DNA of 64,000 nt from CAWKEY01 sp963848675 (GTDB lineage Bacteria; Pseudomonadota; Gammaproteobacteria; Methylococcales; Methylomonadaceae), in assembly GCA_963848675.1 (NCBI GenBank), contig CAWKEY010000053.1, positions 1 through 64,000 on the forward strand, read 5' to 3'. Below are positions 43,306 through 53,441 of this stretch, in pieces. Within the stretch, counting starts at the first letter, position 1; every line of letters begins with the position of its first letter. The notes beneath the pieces were generated by a model, which was not told the origin of the DNA, did no database searches, and saw nothing but the letters and a program-made list of their open reading frames with translations. The position numbers were made by a program, and so were the translations under genes.

Positions 43306-44079
43306 ATGCTGATTGACTCGCACTGCCATCTGGATCGTATTGATCTGGAACCGTATCAAAATGATTTTGCCTGTTTTATGCACGAGGTTGGCCGGCAGAA
43401 CATAGAACACCTGCTGTGTATCGCCATTGACCTGGAATCTTATCCGGCCATGTTCGACAGGGTATCTCCTTATCCAAGCATTTCAATGACTGTTGGCGTG
43501 CATCCCAATGTTCAGGATGGCAAAGATCCTGATATCAATGAGCTCATCGTTTTAGGCGGCCAGGATAAAATTATTGGAATAGGGGAGACCGGCCTGGATT
43601 ATTTCCGCAATGAAGGTGACTTAGGTTGGCAACAACAACGTTTCAGAAATCACATCCATGCTGCAAAAGCATTAAAAAAACCCTTAATTATTCACACACG
43701 TGAGGCCAAAGAAGACACCTTACGGCTATTGGAAGAGGAGGGTGCCGATGAAGTAGGTGGCGTCATTCACTGTTTTACCGAGGACTGGGAATTTGCCAAA
43801 AAAGCCCTGGATCTAAATTTTTATATTTCTTTCTCGGGCATTGTCACTTTCAACAGCGCCAGGGAAATTAAGGACGTAGCCAGAAAAGTGCCTTGCAATC
43901 GCTTTTTGATTGAAACCGATTCGCCTTATCTTGCGCCTGTGCCATTTAGAGGCAGGCCCAATTATCCCACCTATGTCCGCTATGTAGCTGAACACATCGC
44001 CGGGTTGCGTGGAACTTCCGTTAATGAAATTGCCGAATTATCAACACAGAATTTCTACGATTTATTCAAATTGAATTGA
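43306..44079 (+). CDS. ycfH: TatD-family deoxyribonuclease (YcfH)
   Basis: A 257-residue metal-dependent hydrolase. The metal ligands appear as LIDSHCHLDR at the start, IGIGETGLDYFRN in the middle, IIHTREAKEDTL, GVIHCFTEDW and LIETDSPYLAPVP. Length and motifs match YcfH rather than TatD proper. The last gene of the cluster; its stop overlaps the convergent aminotransferase by 14 bases. Confidence 0.94.
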   Translation: MLIDSHCHLDRIDLEPYQNDFACFMHEVGRQNIEHLLCIAIDLESYPAMFDRVSPYPSISMTVGVHPNVQDGKDPDINELIVLGGQDKIIGIGETGLDYFRNEGDLGWQQQRFRNHIHAAKALKKPLIIHTREAKEDTLRLLEEEGADEVGGVIHCFTEDWEFAKKALDLNFYISFSGIVTFNSAREIKDVARKVPCNRFLIETDSPYLAPVPFRGRPNYPTYVRYVAEHIAGLRGTSVNEIAELSTQNFYDLFKLN

Positions 44080-45003
44080 TTATTTCCAGGGCTTTGGCTA
44101 ATTCTTGTGTTGTATTATAAAAGTGGGGCGAGAAGCGTATGCCGCCACCGCGCAAAGCGCACATTACACCATTATCCTGTAGGTGTTTGTATAAAGCCTC
44201 ATTGGGGATGCGCTGATGTTTAAAGACAACAATGCCTGAATTCAAAGTATTTCTTGGTTTTGATAGTAATCGCAGTTGTTTGTTTTGCTCAATTTCCTGC
44301 ATTAAATAATTAGCGTTTTCAAACACTAAGGCCTCAACAGCCGGCATTCCGGTTTCCAACAGCAAGGACAGACTGGCGGAAAGAGCATGAATACCCAGCA
44401 TGTTCGGACTGCCGCATTCAAAACGCCGTGCTCCCGGGTGAATTTGCCAAGGCTTGTTTTCATAATTATGGGTGTCTTTCATCATGTGCCAGCCGTATTG
44501 AGTCAGTTTCAGCTGGTCTCTGGCTTTGGGTGTGGTATAAAAAACGCCCAATCCTTCTGGCCCCAGCATCCACTTGTGACCATCGGCCATAACGAAATCG
44601 GCCTGATAAGCCTGTACATCAAACTGCACCGCGCCCAGACTTTGAATGGCATCAATACAAAACAGAATATCGTGGTGCTTACAAAATGCGCCTATTTTTT
44701 GCAGATCCATACGCAACCCTGTTGCAAACTGAATGGAACTGATGGTCATTAAGCGCGTTCTTTTGTCTACCAGGGCAAACAAGGCATCTTCCGGGGACAG
44801 TGAACCGTGCAGATCAGTTTGACGAAATTCCACACCTTGATTTGCCAGTGTTTGCCAGGGCATTCTGTTGGATGGAAACTCTTCATTGCTGGAAACAATG
44901 TTGTCGCCGGCTTGCCAATTCAGACCAAATGCCACGAAAGACAATGCCTCAGAGGTGTTTTTCACCAGCGCAATATCATCGGTTGAGGCTGCATTTAATA
45001 ACA

Positions 45004-46700
45004 CCTAAATCCTGCAAGCCCTGAAAACTAGAGTTCAAGTCCTGTTTTTTATTCCCGGATTGTATGCTTCAAGGCCTGCCGGTGCCCGCACGCGTCCATG
45101 GATTCAGGATTGTTTAACCAATACACACCCGGGATAGCAATAAATTCTGGAAATTGGGTGACAATTTGCCAAACCTGACCCTCCTTCCCGCAGAAAGGCT
45201 AATGCTAGTCGTTGATTTTGGCGCTTCGTGTATTTATCGGGTCACGAGCCCAAACCAACCGCTACCCAGTCATCCCAAACCCCAGGATAAAGATGATTGT
45301 CCGGGGTTTTAACAGTCAGTTGCCTATTTCCGATGAGTAACTTGCCCGCTACACGAACCAGATAAGTCCTTACTGTTTCTGGCTCCCATTGCCGAAGCGC
45401 CTGGCTGCCACTCATGATGGCCATCCAGCGCAGGGTATTGTAAGCCAATACTGCGCAGTGGAATATGGCAGCATTAGCTAAAAAATCGGCGGTTCTTATC
45501 TTGCCCATGCCCATTTGCCCTTTGGATTCTTCGATCCAGGTTTCGCAAGTCGCGCGTTCGCCGTATTTTTTATGGGTTTGCCAGGGTGTTAAGGCCTCAG
45601 TGGTGACATAGCAGAAATAATCATAGCGTGCCGTTTCCAGTAAATCGAGTTGCGGGCTTGCTTCTTTGGGCAGTCGTTGGCGCACGGCAACGAAGCGTCG
45701 AGTCGTTTTCCACTCACCGCAACGATAGTCAAAGGTACACTGTTCCCAGTCTGGCTGTCCGGCTATGGCACTCCAATGTTGCTGGGTTAACAGTGCGACC
45801 AGATTTTTCAGCTTAACTTTGATCAGATAGCCATGGCCATGGGCATCCAGCACGTCTAATAAAGCGCCGACAAAGTAGCCACTATCGGCCCGGACGATGA
45901 TGCGCATTCTGTTAGGCAAATGCGCTAACAATTGCTTGACGAATTCAACAACGCCATTGCTGGTATAGACGCTTCCGGTCCTAAACCAGGCTTGCAGAAT
46001 TTCTTTGCTACCCGCTAAGAAGGCTAATTGAGGATGGTAGGAAAGGGCGCCTTTTTTCTTGGGGTTATAGCCTTTGGCAGCCCCCTCTTGGGTACCGCAC
46101 ACTGAATCAACCGTGGAATCTATATCGACCCACTGAACCGGGTTAAGCCCTACTTTGGAGGCACCTGAACGATTAGCACGGCGCCAAATCTGTCCTCGCA
46201 ATCGATGAGTGACGCTTTCAAACTGGTTGATCTGTTTTTCGGTAACTTCTTTAAAAATCCGCGCTATCGTGGTTTCAACGGGTAGCTTGGTCCAGCCCGC
46301 AATCTTACGTAAGACGCTATCCGACCAGACGCCACAAACCTTTGCCATGGAGGTGGCGCCACCAATGATGCCCACCAAGGTGAACATAACCACATTAGTC
46401 AATTGATAATCGGCGTTATCACCGCGTGGGTGCGGAATATCCTGGTCGACTATTCTTTCAAAGCCAATTCGCTGCAAGTATTTGACAACCGGGATCAGGC
46501 CGGCTTGGCTGGTCAGTCCAGTTGCAGTGGCTGACATGTGAACTTTGCCTGTTTGTTTACGAGTGGCTGGTTTTTTCCGTATGTGTGAGGATTTTGTCTT
46601 CATTGAAATCATGATCTGGATAGTTGCTAACTATTGACATTATATCATTGATTTATATGGGTTATTAAATATATCCTGTTGTTTGATTGCAGGATTTAGG
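45004..46700 (-). mobile_element. IS1380-family insertion sequence, 1697 bp
   Basis: Ends CCTAAATCCTGCAAGC and, at the right, complement CCTAAATCCTGCAATC, are nearly identical inverted repeats. TAACA is duplicated at 44999-45003 and 46701-46705. It contains one complete transposase gene. It splits the aminotransferase gene exactly. Confidence 0.93.
45242..46612 (-). CDS. IS1380-family transposase
   Basis: A 456-residue DDE transposase. Marks are a basic N-terminus (SSHIRKKPATRKQTGK), VDIDSTVDSVCGTQEGAAKG then YNPKKKGALSYHPQLAFLAG, IIVRADSGYFVGALLDVLD, and CETWIEESKGQMGMGKIRTA with the catalytic Glu. This is the IS1380 pattern. Intact and of full length. Confidence 0.93.
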   Translation of the reverse strand: MISMKTKSSHIRKKPATRKQTGKVHMSATATGLTSQAGLIPVVKYLQRIGFERIVDQDIPHPRGDNADYQLTNVVMFTLVGIIGGATSMAKVCGVWSDSVLRKIAGWTKLPVETTIARIFKEVTEKQINQFESVTHRLRGQIWRRANRSGASKVGLNPVQWVDIDSTVDSVCGTQEGAAKGYNPKKKGALSYHPQLAFLAGSKEILQAWFRTGSVYTSNGVVEFVKQLLAHLPNRMRIIVRADSGYFVGALLDVLDAHGHGYLIKVKLKNLVALLTQQHWSAIAGQPDWEQCTFDYRCGEWKTTRRFVAVRQRLPKEASPQLDLLETARYDYFCYVTTEALTPWQTHKKYGERATCETWIEESKGQMGMGKIRTADFLANAAIFHCAVLAYNTLRWMAIMSGSQALRQWEPETVRTYLVRVAGKLLIGNRQLTVKTPDNHLYPGVWDDWVAVGLGS

Positions 46701-47048
46701 TAACAACATAAGCTGGGTACGCAGCTCAACTTCTTTGTGCAGCCAGTCCGTATAAAAATAAGAGCCATAGCGCGTGTTTTGCTCGGCAAATTTTATTACA
46801 GCGGTGCTGGTTCTTTTAGGCCAAGGCACCACCGCAGCATGGTTAAGATAAATTAATTCATCGGCTAATGGAAATTCAGGGCGTTTCATAGCTGGAATCA
46901 AGTAAGAACTAACAGTGCATAAAATAATATATGGATACGCATAATGTATATTATGTTAAATTATATTGTGATCTCTCAACTCAGATCAACTGTCCCCGTT
47001 CTTTAAGTTAAGAAATAAAAAAATTGTAAACGCTTGAATTCATATAAT

Positions 47049-48109
47049 AAATGCAACACCTCTTAAAGAGGCTAGATGGTATAGTTTCCGTCTACCAAAA
47101 CAAAAAACTAAAGAGGTGTCCAATGAGAACATTCAACCATCTAACCCAAGAAGAAAGATACCATATCTACCTAATGCATAAGAAAAAAGTTTCCTTGGAA
47201 GAGATAGCCAAAGACATAGGCAGGAGTAAGTCCACTATCAGTCGGGAACTGCGTCGAAATAAGGGTCAACGTGGGTACCGTTACCAGCAAGCTCAGACCA
47301 AAGCCGAACAACGCCATGCAGATAAGCCCAAAGCGATCAAGCTTGACGAGGCGATGAAGCAGGTGATAACGCCATTGATCGAAGAGAAATGGAGCCCGGA
47401 GCAAATTTCAGGGCGCTTAAGAATACTGGATGAGCCGACGGTTAGCCATGAAACGATTTATCGCTTTATCTTGGCAGACAAAGCCAAGGGTGGTGAGCTA
47501 TACAAGCATTTGCGGCATCAAGCTAAGCCGTATCGTAAACGTTATGGTAAAAATGACTATCGTGGCACCATTCCTGGTCGTGTAGACATTGACGAGCGCC
47601 CCTCCATAGTGGCTGAAAAGACCCGCATAGGTGATTGGGAAGCCGATACGGTCATAGGCAAAGGCCATAAAGGGGTTTTAGTCACTTTGACCGAACGGGT
47701 GTCAAAATTGAACCTCGTCATTCCCATTATCCGCAAGGAGGCCGGGTTGGCCAAAGACGCGATTATTGAAGCCCTAAAGCCCTTCGCCGCTTTTGTCCAC
47801 ACCATCACTTTTGATAATGGTCGTGAATTTTGTCGGCATCTAGATATCGCTAAGGCATTGAATTGTGAAACCTATTTTGCCAAGCCCTATCATTCTTGGG
47901 AGCGTGGTTTAAATGAAAACCACAACGGCTTATTGAGGCAATATTTTCCGAAAGCTAAGCCGCTGGATCAAGTAACACAAGTCGATGCCAATAAAGCTTT
48001 GGCTGGGCTTAACCATAGACCTAGAAAAACCTTAAACTACAAAACTCCTTGGGAGGTGTTTTGTAAAATGGCGAGACTTGATACCGATAATTTGCTGGGT
48101 GTTGCATTT
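47049..48109 (+). mobile_element. IS30-family insertion sequence, about 1060 bp
   Basis: Inverted ends AAATGCAACACC (47049-47060) and GGTGTTGCATTT (48098-48109) flank an IS30 transposase gene. A dinucleotide AT repeats on both sides, matching the 2-3 bp duplications of this family. It lies between the interrupted aminotransferase and the Tn3-like transposon. Confidence 0.85.
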
Positions 48110-48118
48110 ATGGGTTGA
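47123..48118 (+). CDS. IS30-family transposase
   Basis: A 331-residue transposase. The N-terminal HTH is LTQEERYHIYLMHKKKVSLE followed by IAKDIGRSKSTISRELRRN; the DDE domain has IGDWEADTVIGKGHKGVL, HTITFDNGREFCRHLDIAKA and HSWERGLNENHNGLLRQYFP. ATG 47123 follows AAAGAGGTG; an earlier start at 47051 lies inside the end repeat. The stop codon lies 7 bases beyond the right inverted repeat, so it is supplied by flanking DNA. Confidence 0.9.
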   Translation: MRTFNHLTQEERYHIYLMHKKKVSLEEIAKDIGRSKSTISRELRRNKGQRGYRYQQAQTKAEQRHADKPKAIKLDEAMKQVITPLIEEKWSPEQISGRLRILDEPTVSHETIYRFILADKAKGGELYKHLRHQAKPYRKRYGKNDYRGTIPGRVDIDERPSIVAEKTRIGDWEADTVIGKGHKGVLVTLTERVSKLNLVIPIIRKEAGLAKDAIIEALKPFAAFVHTITFDNGREFCRHLDIAKALNCETYFAKPYHSWERGLNENHNGLLRQYFPKAKPLDQVTQVDANKALAGLNHRPRKTLNYKTPWEVFCKMARLDTDNLLGVAFMG

Positions 48119-48271
48119 ATTCGCCACGGACTAAATAACATGTTTCTAGCACCTTGAGCGATGGGCGCGGCCTAAACTTGATGTCATTTCTAGTATTATG
48201 CTATAACACATTGAAAATAAGCAACCACATACGGGTCATAAGACCCGTTCATGTTTCTGTCCTAAAATTAT
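48110..48271. other. Spacer between IS30 and Tn3 left end
   Basis: No gene. A hairpin ACGGGTC-ATAA-GACCCGT lies at 48228-48250 or so. The sequence directly before the Tn3 end (ATTAT) does not repeat at the right end of the transposon. Confidence 0.35.
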
Positions 48272-49471
48272 GGGTGCATTTAAACAAACGACGGAATTGT
48301 TTCATAGGATTTTTTGCAATCCCACGTCTGGCGTGGCTTTGACTCGATTTTGGACTTCCCAATTTTAGTCCGGTTTCCAGTCCGGATTTTTGGGAACTGC
48401 CAAGCCCATCGAATCGACCATACGCTCATCTGAGAAATCGAACTCCCCGTGCAAGTTAAAATGTTTCCAGGTAGATACCGAGCCGTTACGAATCGCTTCG
48501 ATCAGTTCCGCCTTGCGTTCCTCGTTCTTCTCGGTGGTAAGCTCCCGTGAGAGATAAAGATAATTCCAGCACACGATAGCGTTCTTGATTAACCGGCGGC
48601 ATGCTTCGGCAATCTCCTGGTCTTCCTTTTCGCTTTGAATGAATTCTTGGCTGTGACCGAGCGAAAAGTACCAGTTTACCGCGTTATCCAGATCAGCATC
48701 ATCGATCTGCTTGGAAATTTGCGCCAGTTTACGATGGCCAATATCACAGCCATAGCCGATAATACCGGCAAAGAGAGTCTTCTTGGCTGGTCTGTTTTTC
48801 TGATATTTGATCTGCCAATGCTCAAATTCGTCGAGGAAATTTGTGGCTTGATCCACCGTTGCCAACATTTCAAGCATGGAAATATATTTTAGTTCCGGAA
48901 AGAAGGTTCCAAGAGGCAAACAGTCCACCTCTTCCAGTTTGAAGGTGCTTACATGCGCTCTACCATTAGCCCGCATCGTCAAATATGGATTTTTGCCTGA
49001 TATCAGGTTCTGATTGGTCTCTTGATAACGAGCGTCAAGCGCTTGGTCTAGGGCTTTCAGCGTGGCTTTGCAGTCGGCGAAGCCTTCGAGCTGGGCTCGT
49101 TGCAGATATGAAGCTCGATTGGCTTCCCAATCCGCCTTCTGAATCATGTACTCATCAAGAGAGCGGTATTTTTCGGAATGGAGCAGATTTAACGCTCCGG
49201 ATTTGATACCCTCGGCGATTTCGACAAAGAACAGCGCCTTGTATAGCGATACGCGGAATTTACCATCCTGGTCAGTTAGTGCCGCGCATTGATCCTCGGT
49301 AAGAAAGTCAACGGGAGCACTTTTGTCAACGTTGCCGTCCTTTTGCTGGTAATGGCGCAAAGCACGCCACAATGCGGGTTTGCTACAGTTCGGCGCGAAC
49401 TGTATCTGACGGACGATATCGGCAACGCGGTGTTGTAATTTGAGTGAGCGCGATTCAAGGAGTGCTAAGTA

Positions 49472-51381
49472 GTGCCTGACCGAAAAAGCCAAAAATAACC
49501 GCCCTCACAGCAAAAGGTGCCAAAATTCACGCGGAAGCTGGAACGCTAACGGCTTTCTTGTGGTGCTTATCGACTAAAAAGCTTGCAATCCATCCGGCAG
49601 GGGCAAGCTCTCGGGATTCCGGACGCAGCTTGCCTGTCTTGCCGCAATACCGCGGTTAAAAAACTTAGGCGGCGAGCTTTTGCTGGCGCTGTCGTAGCCG
49701 CTCCCGCTCCTGAGCCAGACGCTCGCGTTCGGCGTCGCGCTTGATCTGGCCGATCTTTTGGAGGTTGCGCGACAGCACGGCCAGGGCGACATAGCGCTTG
49801 AAGCCGCCGATGCCGTGGTCTGGGCACTTGTCCAGACCGTGCACCTCCAGCGCGTTGATGCCGGACTCAACGGCCGAGTGCGCCTTCCGGGCGGCAACAA
49901 AGGCGCCATCGCGCTCACGCGCCTCATCGCTGGCAGACCACTTGCCTTTCTTGGGCAGGGTGACTTGGTCAAGCATCGCCTTAAGCCCGGTTTGGTTGGC
50001 GGGGCTGTGGAAGCCCTTGTCAAAGCTACAGGCCTTGAACGAGGGGAAGTGCTGTTGCGTTTCCTTGACGATGCTTACCGCGATCTGGTCGTCTGTTTGT
50101 TTTTCCATGACCTGATGGTGCAAGATGAAGCCCTCCTTGCCTTCCACCACCGCCACGCGTCGGCCTAACTCCACCGGCACCCCGGCCTTGCCCTTGACGA
50201 TCCATTCGGTGTGCGGTTGGAACAGGGAGAAGACTTTCTCATCGTGCGGGATGACCTCGCCCTTGAGCACGCGGCGCTCGATTTGGTCGATTTGGCGCTG
50301 GGCGTGGGCGATGAATTGCCGGGGCTTGGCTAGTTGAATTTCGCAGACGGCGTACTGGCTGGCCAGTTGCGCGACGGTCGCTTCGACGCGCTTTAGGTGG
50401 GCGGCCGACAGGCTAATGAAGGTCTGGTGAGCCTTGGCGATCTGCTCGGCCTTGGCCTGCTGCTTGGCCGCGTCCTTGGAGGTGGAGTGTTTGAGCTTCT
50501 GGATGACGCGCATGGCTTTTCTGAGTTTCTTCAGGCAGTTCTTAAACTGCCGCCAGCCCTTCAGATCGTAGGTCTCGCTGAATTGCGCGCAAAGCTGGAG
50601 CAGCACCCGCATGGCATCGTACAGCAGGTTGACGTCGGTTGGAAAGTGCACGTCAGTCTCCACCACGAACGAGTCACAGCGGCCTGCGGCGGGCGCGGGG
50701 CTGTTTTTTTTACCGAGCAGGGCATAGCCGGTCTCCACCACCGCCTGGTTGATGCGGGCCAGGATCTCCGGCGTGAACAAGGCGAGATTGTCCTTGAGCG
50801 TCTGTAGGGAGAATATCTTTTCGTCCCATTCGGCAATGCCAAGGATGAGCCGCAGGGTGCGGTGCTGGTTGGCCAACTCGTGGATGCGGTCAAAGTCGGC
50901 GTTCAGGCACAGGCGCAAGCAACCCAGCACCAGGATGGTCCATTGGTTCATGCCAGGGCAGCCCAACTCGGCGGAGACCACTTTGGCCTGGCCGTCGACG
51001 ACTTGCGTCGGCAGGATGTCCTTGATGATCTCGAAGACCTTGTCCCGCAAGCCATCGCTGCAATAGATGTGCTGGAGGCCGAGCAGGATCAGGGGGATGT
51101 CGTCCCGCGAGCGCACGTCGATCTGGATGTCGGCGATGTCGACTTGGCCGATGGTCTGTTGGCTTGGGAAGGTGTCTCTCATGAGTTTTCCCTGAGTTTT
51201 GGGTGGTTTGGCAGGGCCCGCCCTGTTGGTGTTGACGGGACGTTTTCTATTGTTATTGTTTTTCAATGGCTTGAAGGTTTTGGCCCGGCGCCGCTGGTTG
51301 GGTGCGGTCATCATCTTCATTATTGATATTATACTGCAAGCTGTTGTTATATAATAGCTATTTTACTTATCGGTCAGGCAC
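49472..51381 (-). mobile_element. IS of about 1.9 kb, copy 2 (ISNCY-like), TSD TAAGTA
   Basis: The same ends as copy 1 (GTGCCTGACCGA inverted), 1910 bp, opposite orientation. The 6-bp duplication TAAGTA lies at 49466-49471 and 51382-51387. It splits the Tn3 transposase. Both copies entered TAA(A/G)TA, suggesting a preferred target. Confidence 0.92.
49665..51320 (-). CDS. DDE transposase of the 1.9-kb IS, copy 2 (intact)
   Basis: A 551-residue transposase with the native C-terminus, ending ERERLRQRQQKLAA. Compared with copy 1 it has a few substitutions (for example CEIQLAK for CAMQLAK, and VVEGKEG for VVESKEG) and lacks the extra G near the end. The block VVETDVHFPTDVNLLYDAMR and the late VESGINALEVHG are the likely catalytic regions. 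Probably the active version. Family placement in ISNCY (ISDol1-type) is by general resemblance only. Confidence 0.8.
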   Translation of the reverse strand: MKMMTAPNQRRRAKTFKPLKNNNNRKRPVNTNRAGPAKPPKTQGKLMRDTFPSQQTIGQVDIADIQIDVRSRDDIPLILLGLQHIYCSDGLRDKVFEIIKDILPTQVVDGQAKVVSAELGCPGMNQWTILVLGCLRLCLNADFDRIHELANQHRTLRLILGIAEWDEKIFSLQTLKDNLALFTPEILARINQAVVETGYALLGKKNSPAPAAGRCDSFVVETDVHFPTDVNLLYDAMRVLLQLCAQFSETYDLKGWRQFKNCLKKLRKAMRVIQKLKHSTSKDAAKQQAKAEQIAKAHQTFISLSAAHLKRVEATVAQLASQYAVCEIQLAKPRQFIAHAQRQIDQIERRVLKGEVIPHDEKVFSLFQPHTEWIVKGKAGVPVELGRRVAVVEGKEGFILHHQVMEKQTDDQIAVSIVKETQQHFPSFKACSFDKGFHSPANQTGLKAMLDQVTLPKKGKWSASDEARERDGAFVAARKAHSAVESGINALEVHGLDKCPDHGIGGFKRYVALAVLSRNLQKIGQIKRDAERERLAQERERLRQRQQKLAA

Positions 51382-52569
51382 TAAGTAATTCTGACCCTGC
51401 TGAAGCTTGACCACATTTTGCTGGAATTCGTCGATTTGCTGATCGACTTGAGCTGGCTTAGCGGATTTGACATTCAGCAAGCCATCAATCAAAGTAACTT
51501 TCTGACTGTCGTTCAGCTTTGCATCAGCGACGATAGTCCTAATTTCTGACAGTGTTTTTTGAACATTTTGCCTAAACTGCTCAACAAGCGTGGCAAATGA
51601 CTGGTTGCGTTGGTCGCGCTCTCGGAAATAAACTTCTTTTTGTTGTTTCTCGGCGGCATTGACGGCTGTTTGCACGGCGCTTAACATTGTATCTATCAAG
51701 AAATCGTTCAGCTTGAAAGTCTGATATACGATAAAGGCAATCAGGTGCAGGAAGCGGTCTTCGTTCGCACGGCATGAGACCTGTGGAATCTGGGACTTGA
51801 TCACAGAATAGGCATAATAGCGGATGCACTCGTAGCTAAAATCCAGGCGGTGCACTACCGACGATAGATCAAGATAGAGTGTCTGCACGGTATCTAAGTC
51901 TGCCAGATTTGCTTTGATTTTCGCTGGCCTGGTGGATTGAGATGGCTTCTTCAGCAATGTGAGACGGTATCTCCAGCCCTCTTCGGTTCCGCTGATGGGC
52001 TCTTTTTCCAGCAAATTATCGAGATTGGTACGTTGATTTTCGGTGAGTGTGCGTTGGTGGCGATTGAGAGCTGCGATGATTAGGTCAGCCAGCACATTGT
52101 AGCTTGGGATCGCAATTTTCTTACGGGTCAGCACCTGAATGATTTCCAACAGAACCAGCTTGGGCCTGAACTGGACTTTGATCAGCGCTGCAATCTCGTC
52201 GGCAGTAATGATCTTCGCTGCTTCGTCGAACGGGCTATAGCCGAAGTAGTTCAGGATGACACGCTGATGGCGAAAATACGTTATCCGATCATAGGCATCC
52301 ATATGAACCTCGACTGGGTTCAGGCCAACTTGGCGTGCAACGTACTCGATATCCGCTTGGCGAAATTGTCGTACAAAGAATTTATGCCGAGCCTTGAAAT
52401 AGCCTGCCGCCACCAGAAAGCAAATTTTATTCGTAGGGGTACGCAAGGTAACTACCGAATCTTTGAGTATCAACGGCAAGGAAAAAAACCGCTTACGCTC
52501 TGCGCTGTTGAACACCGGCGTAGATTCGAACTCCTCCTCCAGAGTGTTGAAAATTTTCATTCTTGCCAT

Positions 52570-52724
52570 GCGTCTAATCCTTCAGATGAAAAATACGGAG
52601 GTTTCGTCTATACTTTAAACGATCATTTATACGATAAGGAAAATTAGACAAAAATGCTTGATATTTCTATATATATGCTTATCTTAAAAGCCGAAATTAA
52701 CTGTATTCATCGAATGTCATAGGT
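52570..52724. promoter_or_regulatory. Likely res site and divergent promoters of tnpA and tnpR
   Basis: The 155 bases between the divergent transposase and resolvase genes are AT-rich. They contain partially complementary words such as GTCTATACTTTAAACGATC and GATCATTTATACGATAAGG, then AAAATTAGAC. In Tn3 elements this gap holds the res site where the resolvase binds and resolves cointegrates, and it drives both genes. Individual subsites cannot be placed with certainty. Confidence 0.5.
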
Positions 52725-53372
52725 ATGGCGACAAAAGTGGCCTCCTCTGAGCGCAAAACAGTTGCTTATCTGCGTGTATCGACGCTTGATCAGGGGCTTG
52801 AGAAAAACAAGGCGGATATCTTGCACTTTGCCAACCATCATGATCTAGGTAAGGTGAATTTTGTCGAAGAGATTGCCTCTGGTAAAAAACCCTGGCGGGA
52901 TCGGCAAATCGCACAGGTGCTTGAGGAATTGCAGAACGGTGACGCCATTATTGTGGCCGAACTTTCGAGACTGGGTCGCAGTATGCTCGAATGTATGGAG
53001 ATTCTGGCGCTCGCCACACGCAAAGGTATTCGGGTCTATTCGGTAAAGGGAAGTTGGCAACTGGATAACAGCATTCAGAGCAAGATCATTGCCCTGGCGT
53101 TCTCGATGGCAGCAGAGATCGAGCGCGACCTGATTTCACAACGAACCAAGGAAGCGTTACGCTTCAAAAAGGAACAGGGTCTTACGCTCGGTCGGCCTAA
53201 AGGGCCGGGTAAAAGCAAGCTGGATGTTTTTCGTCCGGAAATTGAAAGCCTATTGGCAAACGGATCGACGCAGAGGTTTATCGCGCAACGTTACCACACT
53301 ACAGAAGCAAATCTCTACAACTGGCTCAAGAAGAATGGGATAAAGACAGTCAATGCCCATCCGTCATCGTGA
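52725..53372 (+). CDS. tnpR: Serine resolvase
   Basis: A 215-residue recombinase that resolves Tn3 cointegrates. The catalytic Ser is in VAYLRVSTLDQG, followed by EIASGKKPWRDR, IIVAELSRLGRSMLECMEIL, LAFSMAAEIERDLISQRTKE and a C-terminal HTH (STQRFIAQRYHTTEANLYNW). Complete. It diverges from tnpA. Confidence 0.93.
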   Translation: MATKVASSERKTVAYLRVSTLDQGLEKNKADILHFANHHDLGKVNFVEEIASGKKPWRDRQIAQVLEELQNGDAIIVAELSRLGRSMLECMEILALATRKGIRVYSVKGSWQLDNSIQSKIIALAFSMAAEIERDLISQRTKEALRFKKEQGLTLGRPKGPGKSKLDVFRPEIESLLANGSTQRFIAQRYHTTEANLYNWLKKNGIKTVNAHPSS

Positions 53373-53405
53373 GTGAACGGATTAACTCAAGAAGAGTTTT
53401 TGATG

Positions 53406-53434
53406 TTGAGAAATTATGCCTATATGGGTATAAT
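53406..53434 (+). promoter_or_regulatory. Promoter of the transposon TA pair
   Basis: TTGAGA at 53406-53411 and a perfect TATAAT at 53429-53434 are 17 bases apart. The toxin ATG follows 7 bases after the -10 box, so a transcript from here would be nearly leaderless unless a later start is used. Confidence 0.5.
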
Positions 53435-53441
53435 ATAAAGC

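Larger units (their letters stand above)
44066..46889 (-). pseudogene. Class V aminotransferase split by IS1380
   Basis: A PLP enzyme of about 375 residues, cut into an N-terminal piece (46889 down to 46701) and the rest (44998 down to 44066). After removing the IS1380 element and one copy of the 5-bp duplication, the frame reads TQLMLLLNAASTDD with no gap. The PLP lysine lies in MADGHKWMLGPEGLGVFYTT, and DNIVSSNEEFPSNRMPWQTL, ISSIQFATGLRMDL and MCALRGGGIRFSPHFYNT are typical of the isopenicillin-N-epimerase/cysteine-desulfurase-like class. Its substrate is not clear. ATG 46889 is preferred to TTG 46901. Without precise excision no functional enzyme can be made. Confidence 0.85.
48365..52569 (-). 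pseudogene. tnpA: Tn3-family transposase split by the 1.9-kb IS
   Basis: The N-terminal piece (52569 down to 51382) contains the DUF4158 domain (RKRFFSLPLILKDSVVTLRT; FVRQFRQADIEYVARQVGL; TYFRHQRVILNYFGYSPF). The C-terminal piece (49465 down to 48365) includes FFVEIAEGIKSGALNLLHSE, LPLGTFFPELKYISMLEML, NAIVCWNYLYLSRELTTEKN and the end EFDFSDERMVDSMGLAVPKN. Removing the IS and one TAAGTA gives QNYLALLES in frame. The joined protein would be about 763 residues, shorter than the usual 970 or so; no clear copy of the central DDE block (such as a Thr-Asp-x-x-Gly pattern) is seen, so part of the catalytic core may be missing. Confidence 0.8.
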
